A stretch of 64,000 nucleotides of DNA from Cytophagaceae bacterium (GCA_002710685.1 PALD01000066.1:124001-188000); one strand, 5' to 3'; positions 35,337 through 44,523 are shown, counted from the first letter of the stretch. Numbers and translations: made by a program. The notes: generated from the letters alone by a model not told the origin.

Positions 35337-35684
35337 ATGCAAGATTTAAAACTAAGGACTAAATTATTTGCTCTTGCTTGCTGGAAATTATGTAGCAAAT
35401 TACCTAAGTCTAGAGAGTTTGATGCAATCGTAAGGCAGCTTATTAGGTCATCAAGTTCTGTTGCTGCAAATTATCGAGCAGCAAATCGAGCAAAAGCAGA
35501 CAAAGACTTTATAAATAAACTTAAAATTGTTGAAGAAGAAGCTGATGAAAGTCAATTTTGGCTTGAATTTTTACTTGAAACTTTTGAAACTGATAATTCA
35601 GAAATTCAAGATTTAATAAAAGAGGCGGATGAACTTGTGGCGATTACCGTAGCATCCATTAAAACAGCCCGAAAGCGTTTGTAG
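35337..35684 (+). CDS. Four-helix bundle protein (23S rRNA intervening-sequence type)
   Basis: The 115-residue protein has the conserved pattern of this family: SREFDAIVRQLIRSSSSVAANYRAANRA (read as two halves) and KIVEEEADESQFWLEFL. Relatives are encoded in intervening sequences of 23S rRNA genes and as free genes in Bacteroidota. The function is unknown. It sits between hisA and hisF, in a spacer otherwise full of repeats, so it may have arrived as a small insertion. It has no link with histidine synthesis. Confidence 0.9.
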   Translation: MQDLKLRTKLFALACWKLCSKLPKSREFDAIVRQLIRSSSSVAANYRAANRAKADKDFINKLKIVEEEADESQFWLEFLLETFETDNSEIQDLIKEADELVAITVASIKTARKRL

Positions 35685-35718
35685 CAATCTCGTCGTTCGT
35701 CGCTCTAAATTCTAAACT

Positions 35719-36474
35719 ATGCTGACAAAAAGAATAATCCCCTGTCTGGATATCAAAAACGGTCGCACCGTAAAAGGTGTGAATTTTGTGGATTTGCGCG
35801 ATGCCGGTGACCCAGTAGAACTTGCTGCAAAATATGCACAGACAGGCGCTGACGAACTGGTTTTCCTGGATATTTCGGCAACTGAAGAAAAACGCAAAAC
35901 GTTAGCCGACTTGGTTCTCAGAGTGGCTAAGGAAATCAATATCCCGTTTACCGTGGGCGGCGGAATCTCATCTGTAGAAGATGTAGATATTTTGCTAAAA
36001 AACGGTGCAGATAAGGTTTCCATAAACAGTTCGGCGGTTAAAAATCCCCAATTGATCAATGACCTTGCGGCAAAATTCGGTTCGCAATGTGTCGTGGTAG
36101 CCATTGACGCCAAGCAAATTGATGGCACCTGGAAAGTCCACTTGGTTGGCGGAAAAGTCCCTACTGAAATTAACCTTTTTGACTGGGCAAAAGAAGTTGA
36201 ACAACGCGGAGCAGGTGAAATCCTGTTTACCTCCATGGATCATGACGGTACAAAAGGCGGATTTGCCAATGCGGCTTTGGCCAAAATGAGCGAGCTGGTC
36301 AACATTCCCGTGATTGCTTCCGGTGGAGCGGGGGAGATGCAACATTTTAGCGATACCTTTGTGTCCGGTAAAGCAGATGCGGCATTGGCGGCGAGTGTAT
36401 TCCATTTTCATGAAATTGATATACCCCAATTAAAACTAAAACTTCAACAGGATAATATTCCCGTAAGGATATAG
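35719..36474 (+). CDS. hisF: Imidazole glycerol phosphate synthase, cyclase subunit
   Basis: The TIM-barrel partner of HisH; it makes imidazole glycerol phosphate and AICAR. The 251 residues show [19 protein letters not shown] with the catalytic aspartate, [32 protein letters not shown], and [15 protein letters not shown]. It is separated from hisA by two unrelated genes but reads in the same direction. hisIE starts two bases after its stop. Confidence 0.97.
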   Translation: MLTKRIIPCLDIKNGRTVKGVNFVDLRDAGDPVELAAKYAQTGADELVFLDISATEEKRKTLADLVLRVAKEINIPFTVGGGISSVEDVDILLKNGADKVSINSSAVKNPQLINDLAAKFGSQCVVVAIDAKQIDGTWKVHLVGGKVPTEINLFDWAKEVEQRGAGEILFTSMDHDGTKGGFANAALAKMSELVNIPVIASGGAGEMQHFSDTFVSGKADAALAASVFHFHEIDIPQLKLKLQQDNIPVRI

Positions 36475-36476
36475 CT

Positions 36477-37070
36477 ATGCAAATTAAATATGATGACAAG
36501 GGCCTTGTGCCAGCAATAATACAAGATGCCAAAACCAAGAACGTGCTCATGCTGGGCTACATGAACAAGGAGGCCTATTTGAAAACTAACGAGACCAAAA
36601 AGGTCACTTTCTTTAGCCGGAGCAAACAGCGTCTATGGACAAAAGGTGAAGAAAGCGGTAATTTCCTAAATCTTGTGAGTATAAAAAATGATTGTGACAA
36701 CGACACTCTTTTGATAACTGTAAACCCCGTGGGGCCTACCTGTCATAAGGGGACAGATAATTGCTGGGGAGAAGAAAATGAGCAAACTTTTGGTTTTTTA
36801 TCAGAATTAGAAACCACTATCGCTGAACGCGAAAAAAACGCTGATGTAGAAAAGAGCTATGTCGCAAGTCTTTTTAAATTGGGAATCAACAAGATTGCTC
36901 AAAAAGTAGGTGAGGAGGCAGTAGAAACCGTTATAGAGGCAAAAGATGATAATGATGAGCTTTTCTTAAACGAGAGTGCAGACTTACTTTTTCACTATTT
37001 AATCTTGCTGAGGGCAAAAGGTTTTCAACTTAAGAACATCGAGGAAGTGCTCCTGGCACGAAAAAAGTAA
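36477..37070 (+). CDS. hisI: Bifunctional phosphoribosyl-AMP cyclohydrolase / phosphoribosyl-ATP pyrophosphatase
   Basis: The 197 residues hold both early-pathway enzymes (often called hisIE). Residues 1-105 are the cyclohydrolase with VLMLGYMNKEAYL, FFSRSKQRLWTKGE, and the zinc cysteines in NDCDNDTLLI and CHKGTDNCW. Residues 112-197 are the pyrophosphatase, with YVASLFKLGINKIAQKVGEEAVE and FLNESADLLFHYLIL. It is the last gene of the operon; no clear terminator follows. The next 290 bases are AT-rich and empty apart from the following promoter. Confidence 0.97.
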   Translation: MQIKYDDKGLVPAIIQDAKTKNVLMLGYMNKEAYLKTNETKKVTFFSRSKQRLWTKGEESGNFLNLVSIKNDCDNDTLLITVNPVGPTCHKGTDNCWGEENEQTFGFLSELETTIAEREKNADVEKSYVASLFKLGINKIAQKVGEEAVETVIEAKDDNDELFLNESADLLFHYLILLRAKGFQLKNIEEVLLARKK

Positions 37071-37364
37071 CCAGTTCATCGGCATGGCACTATTTAAGAT
37101 CACGAGTAAATGTTGTAAGTAATTTCTTATGGATATTTTTTAAAAATTCGATGTAATATCCTGTTTCTAGAAGAAAATGACTTTTTTACCTTTAAAGTTA
37201 TAAGGTAAATATAGCATAGCTCAAATCCATATAAATTTTATTATGCTGATTTATAGTATTTTATAAATCTAAAAAATCAATTTTCATTACATCGTACTTG
37301 TAATTAATTTTTTTGCTTAACAAGTTTAAATTCTAATATCTTAGTAATATCTAATTTATTGGAT

Positions 37365-38048
37365 ATGAGAACTTTAAACCTTACTTTCTTACTAGTATTT
37401 TTTACATTGACAGCTTTTGCACAAGTGGGTATAGGTACCACCTCTCCGCATCCCGGCTCCATGCTTGATGTCAATGGTACATTGCGTATAAGGGACCTTA
37501 CCCTGGGCAGTAACAATGCCGCTAAAGATTCCATACTTGTCATAGACGGCAGGGGGTTTGTTTACCGTATTCCCACGAGAGATTTACTGGCTAATATGGA
37601 TAAATCCTTGGTAAAGGCAAACTTTAGTGGTAGTACTGGCGTGAATCTTACGGCTGCAACTCAAAAACTGTTGGTTTTTGATAATGAAGAATTTGATATC
37701 AATAATGAATATGACCCTTTAACAGGGATATTCACAGCAAAGCGCGATGGGATTTATAGGGTTACAGGAAGTATAGAGCAGGGCAGCGTTACCGTAGGCG
37801 ATTATGGACTCATGCTTTATAAGAATTCAGAAGTAGTTGCCCAAGAACGTTATTTAAATGTAGGTGTAGAAATAGATATCACATTATTAAGTCTTGATGT
37901 CGCCGTTTCCTCCCCGTATCGCAAAGTCTCAACACTGGTAGAACTATCAGCAGGAGATGAACTCAGTCTTATGGCTTATTCCTTTGTAGCAGTAGGAATT
38001 TCAACAGGTCAAACCGAATCATATTTTACAATAGAACAAGTGAGATAA
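37365..38048 (+). CDS. Secreted protein with a C1q/TNF-like C-terminal domain
   Basis: The 227-residue protein has a signal peptide (residues 1-18, ending AFAQ). The segment VGIGTTSPHPGSMLDVNGTL follows, read here as the common Bacteroidota stalk motif that begins phage-tail-fibre-like surface proteins. The rest (about residues 100-227) has the jelly-roll pattern of bacterial C1q-like domains: EYDPLTGIFTAKRDGIYRVTGSI near the start and SYFTIEQV at the end. The ATG at 37365 is used instead of a TTG two codons upstream. A trimeric surface adhesin is plausible but not shown. Confidence 0.8.
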   Translation: MRTLNLTFLLVFFTLTAFAQVGIGTTSPHPGSMLDVNGTLRIRDLTLGSNNAAKDSILVIDGRGFVYRIPTRDLLANMDKSLVKANFSGSTGVNLTAATQKLLVFDNEEFDINNEYDPLTGIFTAKRDGIYRVTGSIEQGSVTVGDYGLMLYKNSEVVAQERYLNVGVEIDITLLSLDVAVSSPYRKVSTLVELSAGDELSLMAYSFVAVGISTGQTESYFTIEQVR

Positions 38049-38056
38049 AAATACAT

Positions 38057-38890
38057 TTACCACCATACCACGACATCCCTATATAAATTTTGGTCCCCAT
38101 CAATAGACCAAAAGAGTTTAGATCCTGAATGATCAATGGTTTTTGCAACCCAGCTTAATACATCCACATCAGGATGCCATTTTACCCCACATTTTTGAAC
38201 GGCTGGATCAATAACCCAGTCGTTCTTTTTTGGTAGATAGAACCCCTCACGTTCCTGCATCAGCCGCTTAAAACCATCCAGCGTGTACCAGTGGCCCACA
38301 AGGCAATCAGGATTGCAGCTGCCATCAGGAAACCCATCCATATCCGCTGGGAGGAACAATTGAGCCTTAAATGAACATTCTTGCCTTAGGGCATCAAGCG
38401 CGATGTCCATTTTTTGCCTTTCGGCGAAAGCCATATCGCTATAAATCAACGGAAACTGCTTATCCCGGAGCTTGTTGAGCTTTTTTAAAAGGGAATCCCG
38501 GCGGTTATCACCTATCCAGCAAGCATCTGCCACCGGGGAAACCGAAGGGTCAAAAAGGTAGAATTTATAGGCCATTTCAAGATGGATGTAATGGTGTTCA
38601 ACCGTGTCCTTCAATACAAAATCCAGCTCTCCAATTGTTTGTTTATTGTGCTTTACCTGTATATTCTTGCCCAGGATTTCATACTGGGCAGATTGAGCAA
38701 GGGCAGCTTCCATGTAATATTCCAGCCTTTGACCCAACCTGTATTTATCTGGTATTGCAAAATCCCGCGGAAGCAAAAACCCCTCGTGATCTAACCTGAA
38801 TGCTGGCCATTCTTGCCCTTGCAGCAAGTGGGGTGTGTTCAAATAACCCTGAAACTGTAGTTCATAATTGTCATCTGGCCCGGGATGCAT
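38057..38890 (-). CDS. DUF1853 family protein
   Basis: The 277-residue soluble protein has the core GELDFVLKDT followed by HLEMAYKFYLF (about residues 95-125). That matches DUF1853, whose spaced acidic and lysine residues are compatible with a PD-(D/E)XK nuclease-like fold. The function is unknown. Its ATG overlaps the cysM stop by one base (TGATG), so it is translated with cysM. A palindrome of the CTTTCGGCGAAAG type encodes part of DMAFAERQ near 38418, and another lies near 38768. Confidence 0.87.
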   Translation of the reverse strand: MHPGPDDNYELQFQGYLNTPHLLQGQEWPAFRLDHEGFLLPRDFAIPDKYRLGQRLEYYMEAALAQSAQYEILGKNIQVKHNKQTIGELDFVLKDTVEHHYIHLEMAYKFYLFDPSVSPVADACWIGDNRRDSLLKKLNKLRDKQFPLIYSDMAFAERQKMDIALDALRQECSFKAQLFLPADMDGFPDGSCNPDCLVGHWYTLDGFKRLMQEREGFYLPKKNDWVIDPAVQKCGVKWHPDVDVLSWVAKTIDHSGSKLFWSIDGDQNLYRDVVVWW

Positions 38891-39774
38891 CAATCAAAAA
38901 GGTCTGAAGAAAGATACCTGTCACCACGGTCGCAAACTATGCAGACCACAATGCCCTCATCGAGGCCGCTGCAAAGTTTTAATGCTGCAGCAGCAGCACC
39001 ACCGCTGCTCATACCTGCAAAAATGCCCTCCTCCCGGGCCAATGTTTTTGTCATATCACGGGCTTCCTGCTCGCTTACCTCAATCACCTGGTCCACCTTG
39101 TTGGCATCAAATATTTTGGGCAGGTATTCTTGCGGCCACTTGCGAATCCCGGGGATACTGGATTCATCAGTGGGTTGCACCCCCACGATTTGTATGGCCG
39201 GGTTTTGCTCTTTTAAAAATGTCGAGGTACCCATGATGGTGCCGGTGGTGCCCATGGCCGAGACAAAATGAGTGATTTTTTCTTCAGTATCCTGCCAAAT
39301 TTCAGGTCCTGTGGTCTTGTAATGGGCTTTCCAGTTATCGTCATTGGCAAACTGGTTGAACATGAAATATCCCTCGTTCTCAACTTTCGCCTCAGCGTAA
39401 TCACGTGAACCCTCAATGCCCACATCCTTGCTGGTCAGGGTCACCTTTGCACCATAGGCCTCCATGGTCTGTACACGTTCTTTTGTGGAATTTTCGGGCA
39501 TGACGAGTTCAATGTTCAGCCCATACATTCCTGCTATCATTGCAAGGGCAATACCCGTGTTGCCACTGGTTGCCTCAATAAGTCTGGTGTCCTTGGTGAT
39601 TGTTCCGCGCTCCAGCGCACTCTTGATCATATTGAATGCAGCACGGTCCTTGACGCTCCCACCGGGGTTTTGTCCCTCAAGTTTAAAGAGCAGTTTTATG
39701 TTGGGGTTGGTATTGATGGCTTTGGCTTCAACAAGGGGCGTATTGCCTATAAGGCGTTCTAGGGAAAAGTTCAT
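38890..39774 (-). CDS. cysM: Cysteine synthase (O-acetylserine sulfhydrylase)
   Basis: A PLP enzyme that makes cysteine from O-acetylserine and sulfide or thiosulfate. The 294 residues show IGNTPLVEA, the PLP-lysine motif NPGGSVKDRAAFNM, the substrate loop EATSGNTGIALA, and GTTGTIMGTSTFL for the phosphate. CysM rather than CysK is suggested by the sequence pattern but not proven. The ATG at 39774 is preferred to a TTG seven codons upstream. It follows the serine acetyltransferase gene, giving the two-step cysteine route. Confidence 0.94.
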   Translation of the reverse strand: MNFSLERLIGNTPLVEAKAINTNPNIKLLFKLEGQNPGGSVKDRAAFNMIKSALERGTITKDTRLIEATSGNTGIALAMIAGMYGLNIELVMPENSTKERVQTMEAYGAKVTLTSKDVGIEGSRDYAEAKVENEGYFMFNQFANDDNWKAHYKTTGPEIWQDTEEKITHFVSAMGTTGTIMGTSTFLKEQNPAIQIVGVQPTDESSIPGIRKWPQEYLPKIFDANKVDQVIEVSEQEARDMTKTLAREEGIFAGMSSGGAAAAALKLCSGLDEGIVVCIVCDRGDRYLSSDLFD

Positions 39775-39840
39775 GGGATATGATTGATTTTTCAAGTATT
39801 GAAAAAACGGGTTTTATATGTTTTATTTATTCCGTTTGGG

Positions 39841-40635
39841 CTACTTTTTTGCAAGTTCCCTGATGTGTATTTCAGGATGGTGCGAGACCAGTGAATATTC
39901 AGGCACTGAATTTGTCAACCACACATTGCCACCTATGATGCTGTGCGAACCTATAACCGTATCACCGCCCAGTATTGTCGCGTTGGCATAAATGGTCACG
40001 TGGTCTTCAATCGTGGGATGGCGTTTTACGTTCTCCAGGTTTTTATTGACGCTCAATGCCCCCAGGGTAACCCCTTGATATAACTTTACATGGTCCTTGA
40101 TAACCGCCGTTTCACCTATTACGATTCCCGTGGCGTGGTCTATGAAGAAGTATTCGCCTATTTGAGCACCGGGGTTGATGTCTACTCCCGTCATGAAATG
40201 TGCATATTCCGTCATCAACCGGGGGACAATGGGGAAACCCTTTTTATACAGTTCATGACTGAACCTATAGATGGCGATGGCATAAAACCCGGGATAGGAA
40301 AGGTAGACCTCTTCAATTGATTTTGCGGCAGGATCACTTTTAAAAATAGCCTCTGCATCATTGTTGAGCTTGCGCAATATCTCTGGCAACTGGGCAACAT
40401 ACTCATCCCAGATCTTGATACACTTCTTATCTGGCTCCCAGCATGCAAGTTCAACCAGGTCTTCAAAGAGCCGTTCAAGACGCCCCAGGTCCTCTTCAAG
40501 ATTGCTGCTATGGTGAAAAAGGGTAAGAAAGAGCTCTTTGGTAAACCGCTGGGAATCTTCCTTTAACTTATAGTTAAGGCGTGAATTGTGCTTGTGCGCT
40601 TTAAGCTCCTGTATGATATTGGGTTGTATGCTCAT
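39841..40635 (-). CDS. cysE: Serine O-acetyltransferase
   Basis: It acetylates serine with acetyl-CoA to make the substrate of cysteine synthase. The 264 residues have an N-terminal helical domain and a left-handed beta-helix of hexapeptide repeats from about residue 150. Motifs are GVDINPGAQIGEYFFIDHATG with the catalytic Asp-His pair, and NVKRHPTIEDHVTIYANATILGG (split here). The C-terminus (HPEIHIRELAKK) lacks the classic inhibitory isoleucine tail of E. coli CysE, so feedback control may differ. It is the upstream gene of cysE-cysM-DUF1853. Confidence 0.93.
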   Translation of the reverse strand: MSIQPNIIQELKAHKHNSRLNYKLKEDSQRFTKELFLTLFHHSSNLEEDLGRLERLFEDLVELACWEPDKKCIKIWDEYVAQLPEILRKLNNDAEAIFKSDPAAKSIEEVYLSYPGFYAIAIYRFSHELYKKGFPIVPRLMTEYAHFMTGVDINPGAQIGEYFFIDHATGIVIGETAVIKDHVKLYQGVTLGALSVNKNLENVKRHPTIEDHVTIYANATILGGDTVIGSHSIIGGNVWLTNSVPEYSLVSHHPEIHIRELAKK

Positions 40636-40741
40636 GGCCTTGGGTTAGTTTCAAATTTAGGCATTAAACCTTTAAGATAGTCTGCATTTTTGACCAATGC
40701 TTACAGGTCAACCTTTATTCTTCAATTGTGTGAAAAGGGGT

Positions 40742-40749
40742 TAATTTTG
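40742..40749 (+). promoter_or_regulatory. -7 promoter element of truA
   Basis: TAATTTTG is an exact TANNTTTG match ending only 5 bases before the truA ATG. If used, the transcript would start at or within a few bases of the ATG and be leaderless or nearly so. The -33 element is not obvious. Confidence 0.5.
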
Positions 40750-40754
40750 TACGT

Positions 40755-41546
40755 ATGTTTAAAAAACGCTTCTATTACCTGCTCAAGATTCAATACCTGG
40801 GTTTTCGGTTTCACGGTTGGCAAAAACAACCGGACACCCTGACCCTGGAGAGAATGATGGAGCGTACCCTTGCCTATGTGCTGGGCCGCAAGAATTTTAA
40901 GTATATCGCCGCGGGCAGGACAGATGCAAAGGTTTCTGCACATTGCACTTACGTGGAATTATTTCTGGATGATGCCCCGCTAGATCTCACGACCTTTGTG
41001 CATGAATTCAACAAGAACCTGCCCCAGGATATCAAATTGCTCAGTGTAAGGGAAGTAGATGAGCGGTTCAACATTATTCAACATCCCAAAATCAAGGAAT
41101 ATATTTACTTTTTTTCCTTTGGTCAAAAAAACCATCCCTTTTGTGCCCCCTTTATGGTCAACCTTTTTGAGGACCTCGATATTCAGCTGATGCAAGAAGC
41201 AGCAAACCATTTTGTGGGTACGCATGATTTTAGGAACTACAGTTACAAGCCCACTCCACAGACCCAGACGGTAATGGAGGTACTCACCTGTGAGATTGTA
41301 AATAACACCTTGGTGACGGCCAGTTTTTTCCCTGAAGATTCTTATTTGCTCAGGGTAAGGGGAGAGGGCTTTAAAAGACATCAGATACGGCTTATGATGG
41401 GCGCATTGATAGATGTGGGCAGGCACGCGCTATCCCTTGATGACCTTATCAATTCCATAGATGGTAAAAAAGCCTTTACATTGACACATATTGCCCAGGC
41501 TTCTGGGTTGATGCTGCATGATATGGAGCTCAAGGATTTCGATTAA
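40755..41546 (+). CDS. truA: tRNA pseudouridine synthase A
   Basis: It modifies uridines 38-40 in the anticodon stem of tRNAs. The 263 residues contain the catalytic aspartate in AAGRTDAKVSA (D57). Also present are FVGTHDFRNYSY, SFFPEDSYLLRVRGEGFKRHQIRLMMGAL (described as two adjacent segments) and the Arg and Tyr positions of the TruA fold. It is a divergent neighbour of cysE. Confidence 0.95.
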   Translation: MFKKRFYYLLKIQYLGFRFHGWQKQPDTLTLERMMERTLAYVLGRKNFKYIAAGRTDAKVSAHCTYVELFLDDAPLDLTTFVHEFNKNLPQDIKLLSVREVDERFNIIQHPKIKEYIYFFSFGQKNHPFCAPFMVNLFEDLDIQLMQEAANHFVGTHDFRNYSYKPTPQTQTVMEVLTCEIVNNTLVTASFFPEDSYLLRVRGEGFKRHQIRLMMGALIDVGRHALSLDDLINSIDGKKAFTLTHIAQASGLMLHDMELKDFD

Positions 41547-41599
41547 CACTAAAAACCCCACAATTAACACTTGAGCAGGTTTTTGAGAAAGGTTTAACC

Positions 41600-41612
41600 C
41601 TTTCGGCGAAAG
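41600..41612. repeat. Dispersed palindrome CTTTCGGCGAAAG
   Basis: An intergenic copy identical to the one at 26800-26812, 41 bases upstream of the -7 element of the PfpI-like gene. Confidence 0.6.
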
Positions 41613-41652
41613 CTTTACCACCACCTTAACCCTAATCCTGAAAGGTCTTGGA

Positions 41653-41660
41653 TAAATTTG
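41653..41660 (+). promoter_or_regulatory. -7 promoter element of the PfpI-like gene
   Basis: TAAATTTG matches TANNTTTG exactly, 37 bases before the ATG at 41698. No clear -33 TTG is seen at the usual spacing. Confidence 0.5.
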
Positions 41661-41697
41661 TACCATAAAATTAATTAATCAGAAAAATTCAAATAAA

Positions 41698-42246
41698 ATG
41701 AAAAAGAGAATTGCAATTTTAGCAACAGATGGTTTTGAAGAAGTTGAATTTACCTCACCTCTTAAAGCCTTGAAAGATGAAGGTTTTGATGTAGATGTGA
41801 TAAGCAACAAAGCAGGCAAGATCAAGGCCTGGGATAAAGATAAATGGGGCGGCGAGTATGATGTTGACAAGACGGTTGACAGTGTAAGCGCAAAAGATTA
41901 CAATGCCCTTGTATTGCCAGGTGGCGTGATGAACCCAGACACCATGAGGACCAATGAAGATGCACTTATCTTTGTAAGGGACTTCTTTAAACAGAAAAAA
42001 CCCGTGGCGGCAATCTGTCATGCACCGCAATTATTGATCAGTGCAGAAGTGGTTGACGGCAGGACATTGACCTCTTATAAATCCATTAAGGATGACCTTG
42101 AAAATGCAGGCGCATTGTGGGTAGACAAAGAGGTGGTTGTTGACGAAGCCTTTGTCACCAGTAGAAATCCTGATGACTTACCGGCTTTTAACGCAAAGAT
42201 GATTGAGGAAATCAAAGAAGGAAAACACGAACTGCAGCACGCATAA
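41698..42246 (+). CDS. DJ-1/PfpI family protein
   Basis: The 182-residue cytosolic protein has the DJ-1/PfpI fold: ILATDGFEEVEFTSPL with the conserved acidic residue at the N-terminus, LVLPGGVMNPD, and the nucleophile elbow AAICHAPQLL (cysteine at about residue 104, followed by His). Members act as peptidases, glyoxalases/deglycases or chaperones in stress. The exact role is unknown. It is a single gene between its own promoter and terminator. Confidence 0.9.
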   Translation: MKKRIAILATDGFEEVEFTSPLKALKDEGFDVDVISNKAGKIKAWDKDKWGGEYDVDKTVDSVSAKDYNALVLPGGVMNPDTMRTNEDALIFVRDFFKQKKPVAAICHAPQLLISAEVVDGRTLTSYKSIKDDLENAGALWVDKEVVVDEAFVTSRNPDDLPAFNAKMIEEIKEGKHELQHA

Positions 42247-42267
42247 TCCATATTTGATCATAAATTT

Positions 42268-42296
42268 AAGCCCGCTTATCGCGGGCTTTTTTTATT
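42268..42296 (+). terminator. Rho-independent terminator of the PfpI-like gene
   Basis: AAGCCCGC and GCGGGCTT form an 8-bp GC-rich stem around TTATC, followed by TTTTTTATTTTTA. Confidence 0.92.
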
Positions 42297-42323
42297 TTTA
42301 GTACCTATCAAATTATAATACGC

Positions 42324-43415
42324 GTGAAGAAGATTAAGATCAAGAAGCCTAAACTAACCAAAAAGCTTCCCAGGATTAAAAGGAAAAACCAGGCACCGGG
42401 CACCCTGGTCTATACCGGTGAAAAAGAAGGGCAGGACCTGCATATAGAAGTAATAGACTATAAGCCAGATTTTTACAATAGCTTTTCTACTAAAGAAATA
42501 GAAGAGGCCTTTAATAAAAAAGGCACCGGCACCATAACTTGGATCAATGTAAACGGCCTTAACAATATCGATGCCATCGAGCAACTGGGCAAGCATTATA
42601 ACCTCCACCCGCTCATCCTGGAAGATATTGTTGATACAGGGCAAAGGCCCAAGATAGATGAATATCAGGACTATGTATTTGTCGTGTTGAGAATGTTGTA
42701 CCATAACCCCCAGGGAGATTTTGTTTCAGAACATGTGAGCATGGTCATGGGCGAAGATTATGTCCTGACCTTTCAGGAATCTGATGGTGATGTGTTTGAC
42801 TCCGTGCGGCAGCGCCTCTCCACCGCAAAAGGAAGGATACGCCAGCGCGGGGCAGATTATCTGCTCTTTGCCCTCATGGATGCCGTGGTGGATGAATACT
42901 TCACCATCGCGGATGACCTGGGAGAAAAGATCGAGGATTTTGAAGACAGGTTGTTTGTCAACAAGAACGATGAAGATATCACCCAGGAAATCCAGAGCAT
43001 AAAAAAGGAAATCCTGCGCATAAGAAAAGCAGTCAGCCCATTGCGGGATATCGTCAGCCGGATGGAGAATACCGCAAGCACGCTGTTTGAAGAAAGCACA
43101 AAAACATACATTCACGACCTTGCAGACCACATTATCCACGTTTCAGAAAACGTTGAGCTATACCGCGAGATGTCGCGCGGCCTCATGGATATGTACATGA
43201 CCACCATAAGCAACAAGATGAACGAGGTCATGAAAGTATTGACCATCATGGCCAGTATATTCATCCCATTAACCTTTATGGCAGGCATCTATGGGATGAA
43301 TTTTGACTACATCCCAGAACTCCATTTAAAATACGGCTATTTCTATCTATGGGGGGCAATGATCCTCGTCTTCCTCATGTTGCTCTACTATTTTAAGAGA
43401 AAGAAATGGTTATAG
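42324..43415 (+). CDS. corA: CorA-family magnesium/cobalt transporter
   Basis: The 363-residue pentameric channel has a cytoplasmic funnel (residues 1-300, with long helices around residues 200-290) and two C-terminal membrane spans. The selectivity motif GMN is present in MAGIYGMNFDYIPE at about residue 325. A basic tail (YFKRKKWL) ends the protein. The start is a GTG at 42324; no ATG is available before about residue 100 in the frame. It moves Mg2+ (or Co2+) into the cell. Confidence 0.93.
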   Translation: MKKIKIKKPKLTKKLPRIKRKNQAPGTLVYTGEKEGQDLHIEVIDYKPDFYNSFSTKEIEEAFNKKGTGTITWINVNGLNNIDAIEQLGKHYNLHPLILEDIVDTGQRPKIDEYQDYVFVVLRMLYHNPQGDFVSEHVSMVMGEDYVLTFQESDGDVFDSVRQRLSTAKGRIRQRGADYLLFALMDAVVDEYFTIADDLGEKIEDFEDRLFVNKNDEDITQEIQSIKKEILRIRKAVSPLRDIVSRMENTASTLFEESTKTYIHDLADHIIHVSENVELYREMSRGLMDMYMTTISNKMNEVMKVLTIMASIFIPLTFMAGIYGMNFDYIPELHLKYGYFYLWGAMILVFLMLLYYFKRKKWL

Positions 43416-43424
43416 TCCATCGGG

Positions 43425-43523
43425 GCGCTACCATCCCGTGAAAAACGGGATGGTCGGGCTTTACGCTATATCTTTTTAAAGCAGTAAGAGCTTTAAAAAG
43501 GATGCCGCTTCAATCCCTAGCGC
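43425..43523. repeat. About 100-bp structured intergenic element (branched hairpin)
   Basis: Outer arms GCGCTA (43425-43430) and TAGCGC (43518-43523) enclose two hairpins: ACCATCCCGT/ACGGGATGGT with loop GAAAA (43430-43454), and ATCTTTTTAAAGC/GCTTTAAAAAGGAT with one bulge (43470-43503). GGGCTTTACGC and GCCGCTTCAATCCC may add a pairing. The whole forms a three-way junction. I remember similar sequences in many flavobacterial intergenic regions, usually downstream of genes; the function is not known to me. Confidence 0.6.
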
Positions 43524-43578
43524 ATCTTTTCGCCGCAAGGCAATAATTTTTTACCTTGTAGAGATCAAGCGCAACATC

Positions 43579-44523
43579 ATGAAAAACCTCTTTGCTCTCG
43601 CACTTATCTTCCTGGCCATGGAAGTTTATCCCCAAGCTAGGGATATTGCTGAAAAACTAGGGTATCCCCCTGGCAGTAAACTGCTTATAATCCATGCAGA
43701 TGACGTGGGTCTCAGCCATTCAGAAAACCAGGCCTCCTTTAACGCCATTGAGCATGGGTCAGTCTCATCGGCAAGTATCCTTGTGCCCTGTCCCTGGTTT
43801 TTAGAAGTGGCAGAATATGCCAAGAAAAAAGGAGATGCAGTAGATTTTGGAATCCATCTCACGGTTACCAGCGAGTGGCAATTTTATAAATGGAGACCTA
43901 TTGCAGCAGTGGAAAAAGTGCCCTCGCTAATAGCAGATGATGGATTTTTACCAGCACTTCTAGCTCCCGTCATGAAACACGCAAATCCTGACGAGGTTGA
44001 GCTTGAAATGCGCAGTCAAATCGAAACCGCAAAAGCCCACGGTATTGACATCACCCATCTTGATGCCCACATGTATGGTGTAAAAAGCACCCCGCAACTA
44101 CTGGCTAGGTATATAAAGGTGGGAAGGGAGTACAACCTTCCCATCCTTCTGGACAAGAATGAGCCTAACATGCAGGAATTGATGAAGACTATGACGTTTA
44201 CTGATGTTGACGTCATTGTGGATAAGACCCTAATGGCAGCTCCTGAAAATTATGATGAAAAACATGGCCTAAAAGAATACTATACTTCAATACTCAACAC
44301 TATTGAGCCCGGGCTCAACTGTCTGCTCATCCATCCTGCCTATGACGATGCAGAAATGCAGGCCATAACCATGGACCATCCAGAGTATGGCGCAGCCTGG
44401 AGGCAATCTGACCATGATTTTTTCAGTAGTGAATCCTGTAGAGAACTTCTTGAGAAAAACGATATTAAAGTTGTTACCTGGAGGGAAATCCGTGATAAAA
44501 TCGTGCGGGTTGATAAACACTAA
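43579..44523 (+). CDS. ChbG/YdjC-type carbohydrate deacetylase, exported
   Basis: The 314-residue protein has a signal-like N-terminus (residues 1-19) and the YdjC deacetylase fold: LIIHADDVGLSHSEN with the metal aspartate, DFGIHLTVTSEW, THLDAHMYG with the second histidine, and CLLIHPAYDD near the C-terminus. Members remove acetyl groups from chitooligosaccharides or related sugars. The export signal suggests a periplasmic substrate such as a cell-wall or dietary glycan. Substrate specificity is not assigned. Confidence 0.9.
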   Translation: MKNLFALALIFLAMEVYPQARDIAEKLGYPPGSKLLIIHADDVGLSHSENQASFNAIEHGSVSSASILVPCPWFLEVAEYAKKKGDAVDFGIHLTVTSEWQFYKWRPIAAVEKVPSLIADDGFLPALLAPVMKHANPDEVELEMRSQIETAKAHGIDITHLDAHMYGVKSTPQLLARYIKVGREYNLPILLDKNEPNMQELMKTMTFTDVDVIVDKTLMAAPENYDEKHGLKEYYTSILNTIEPGLNCLLIHPAYDDAEMQAITMDHPEYGAAWRQSDHDFFSSESCRELLEKNDIKVVTWREIRDKIVRVDKH

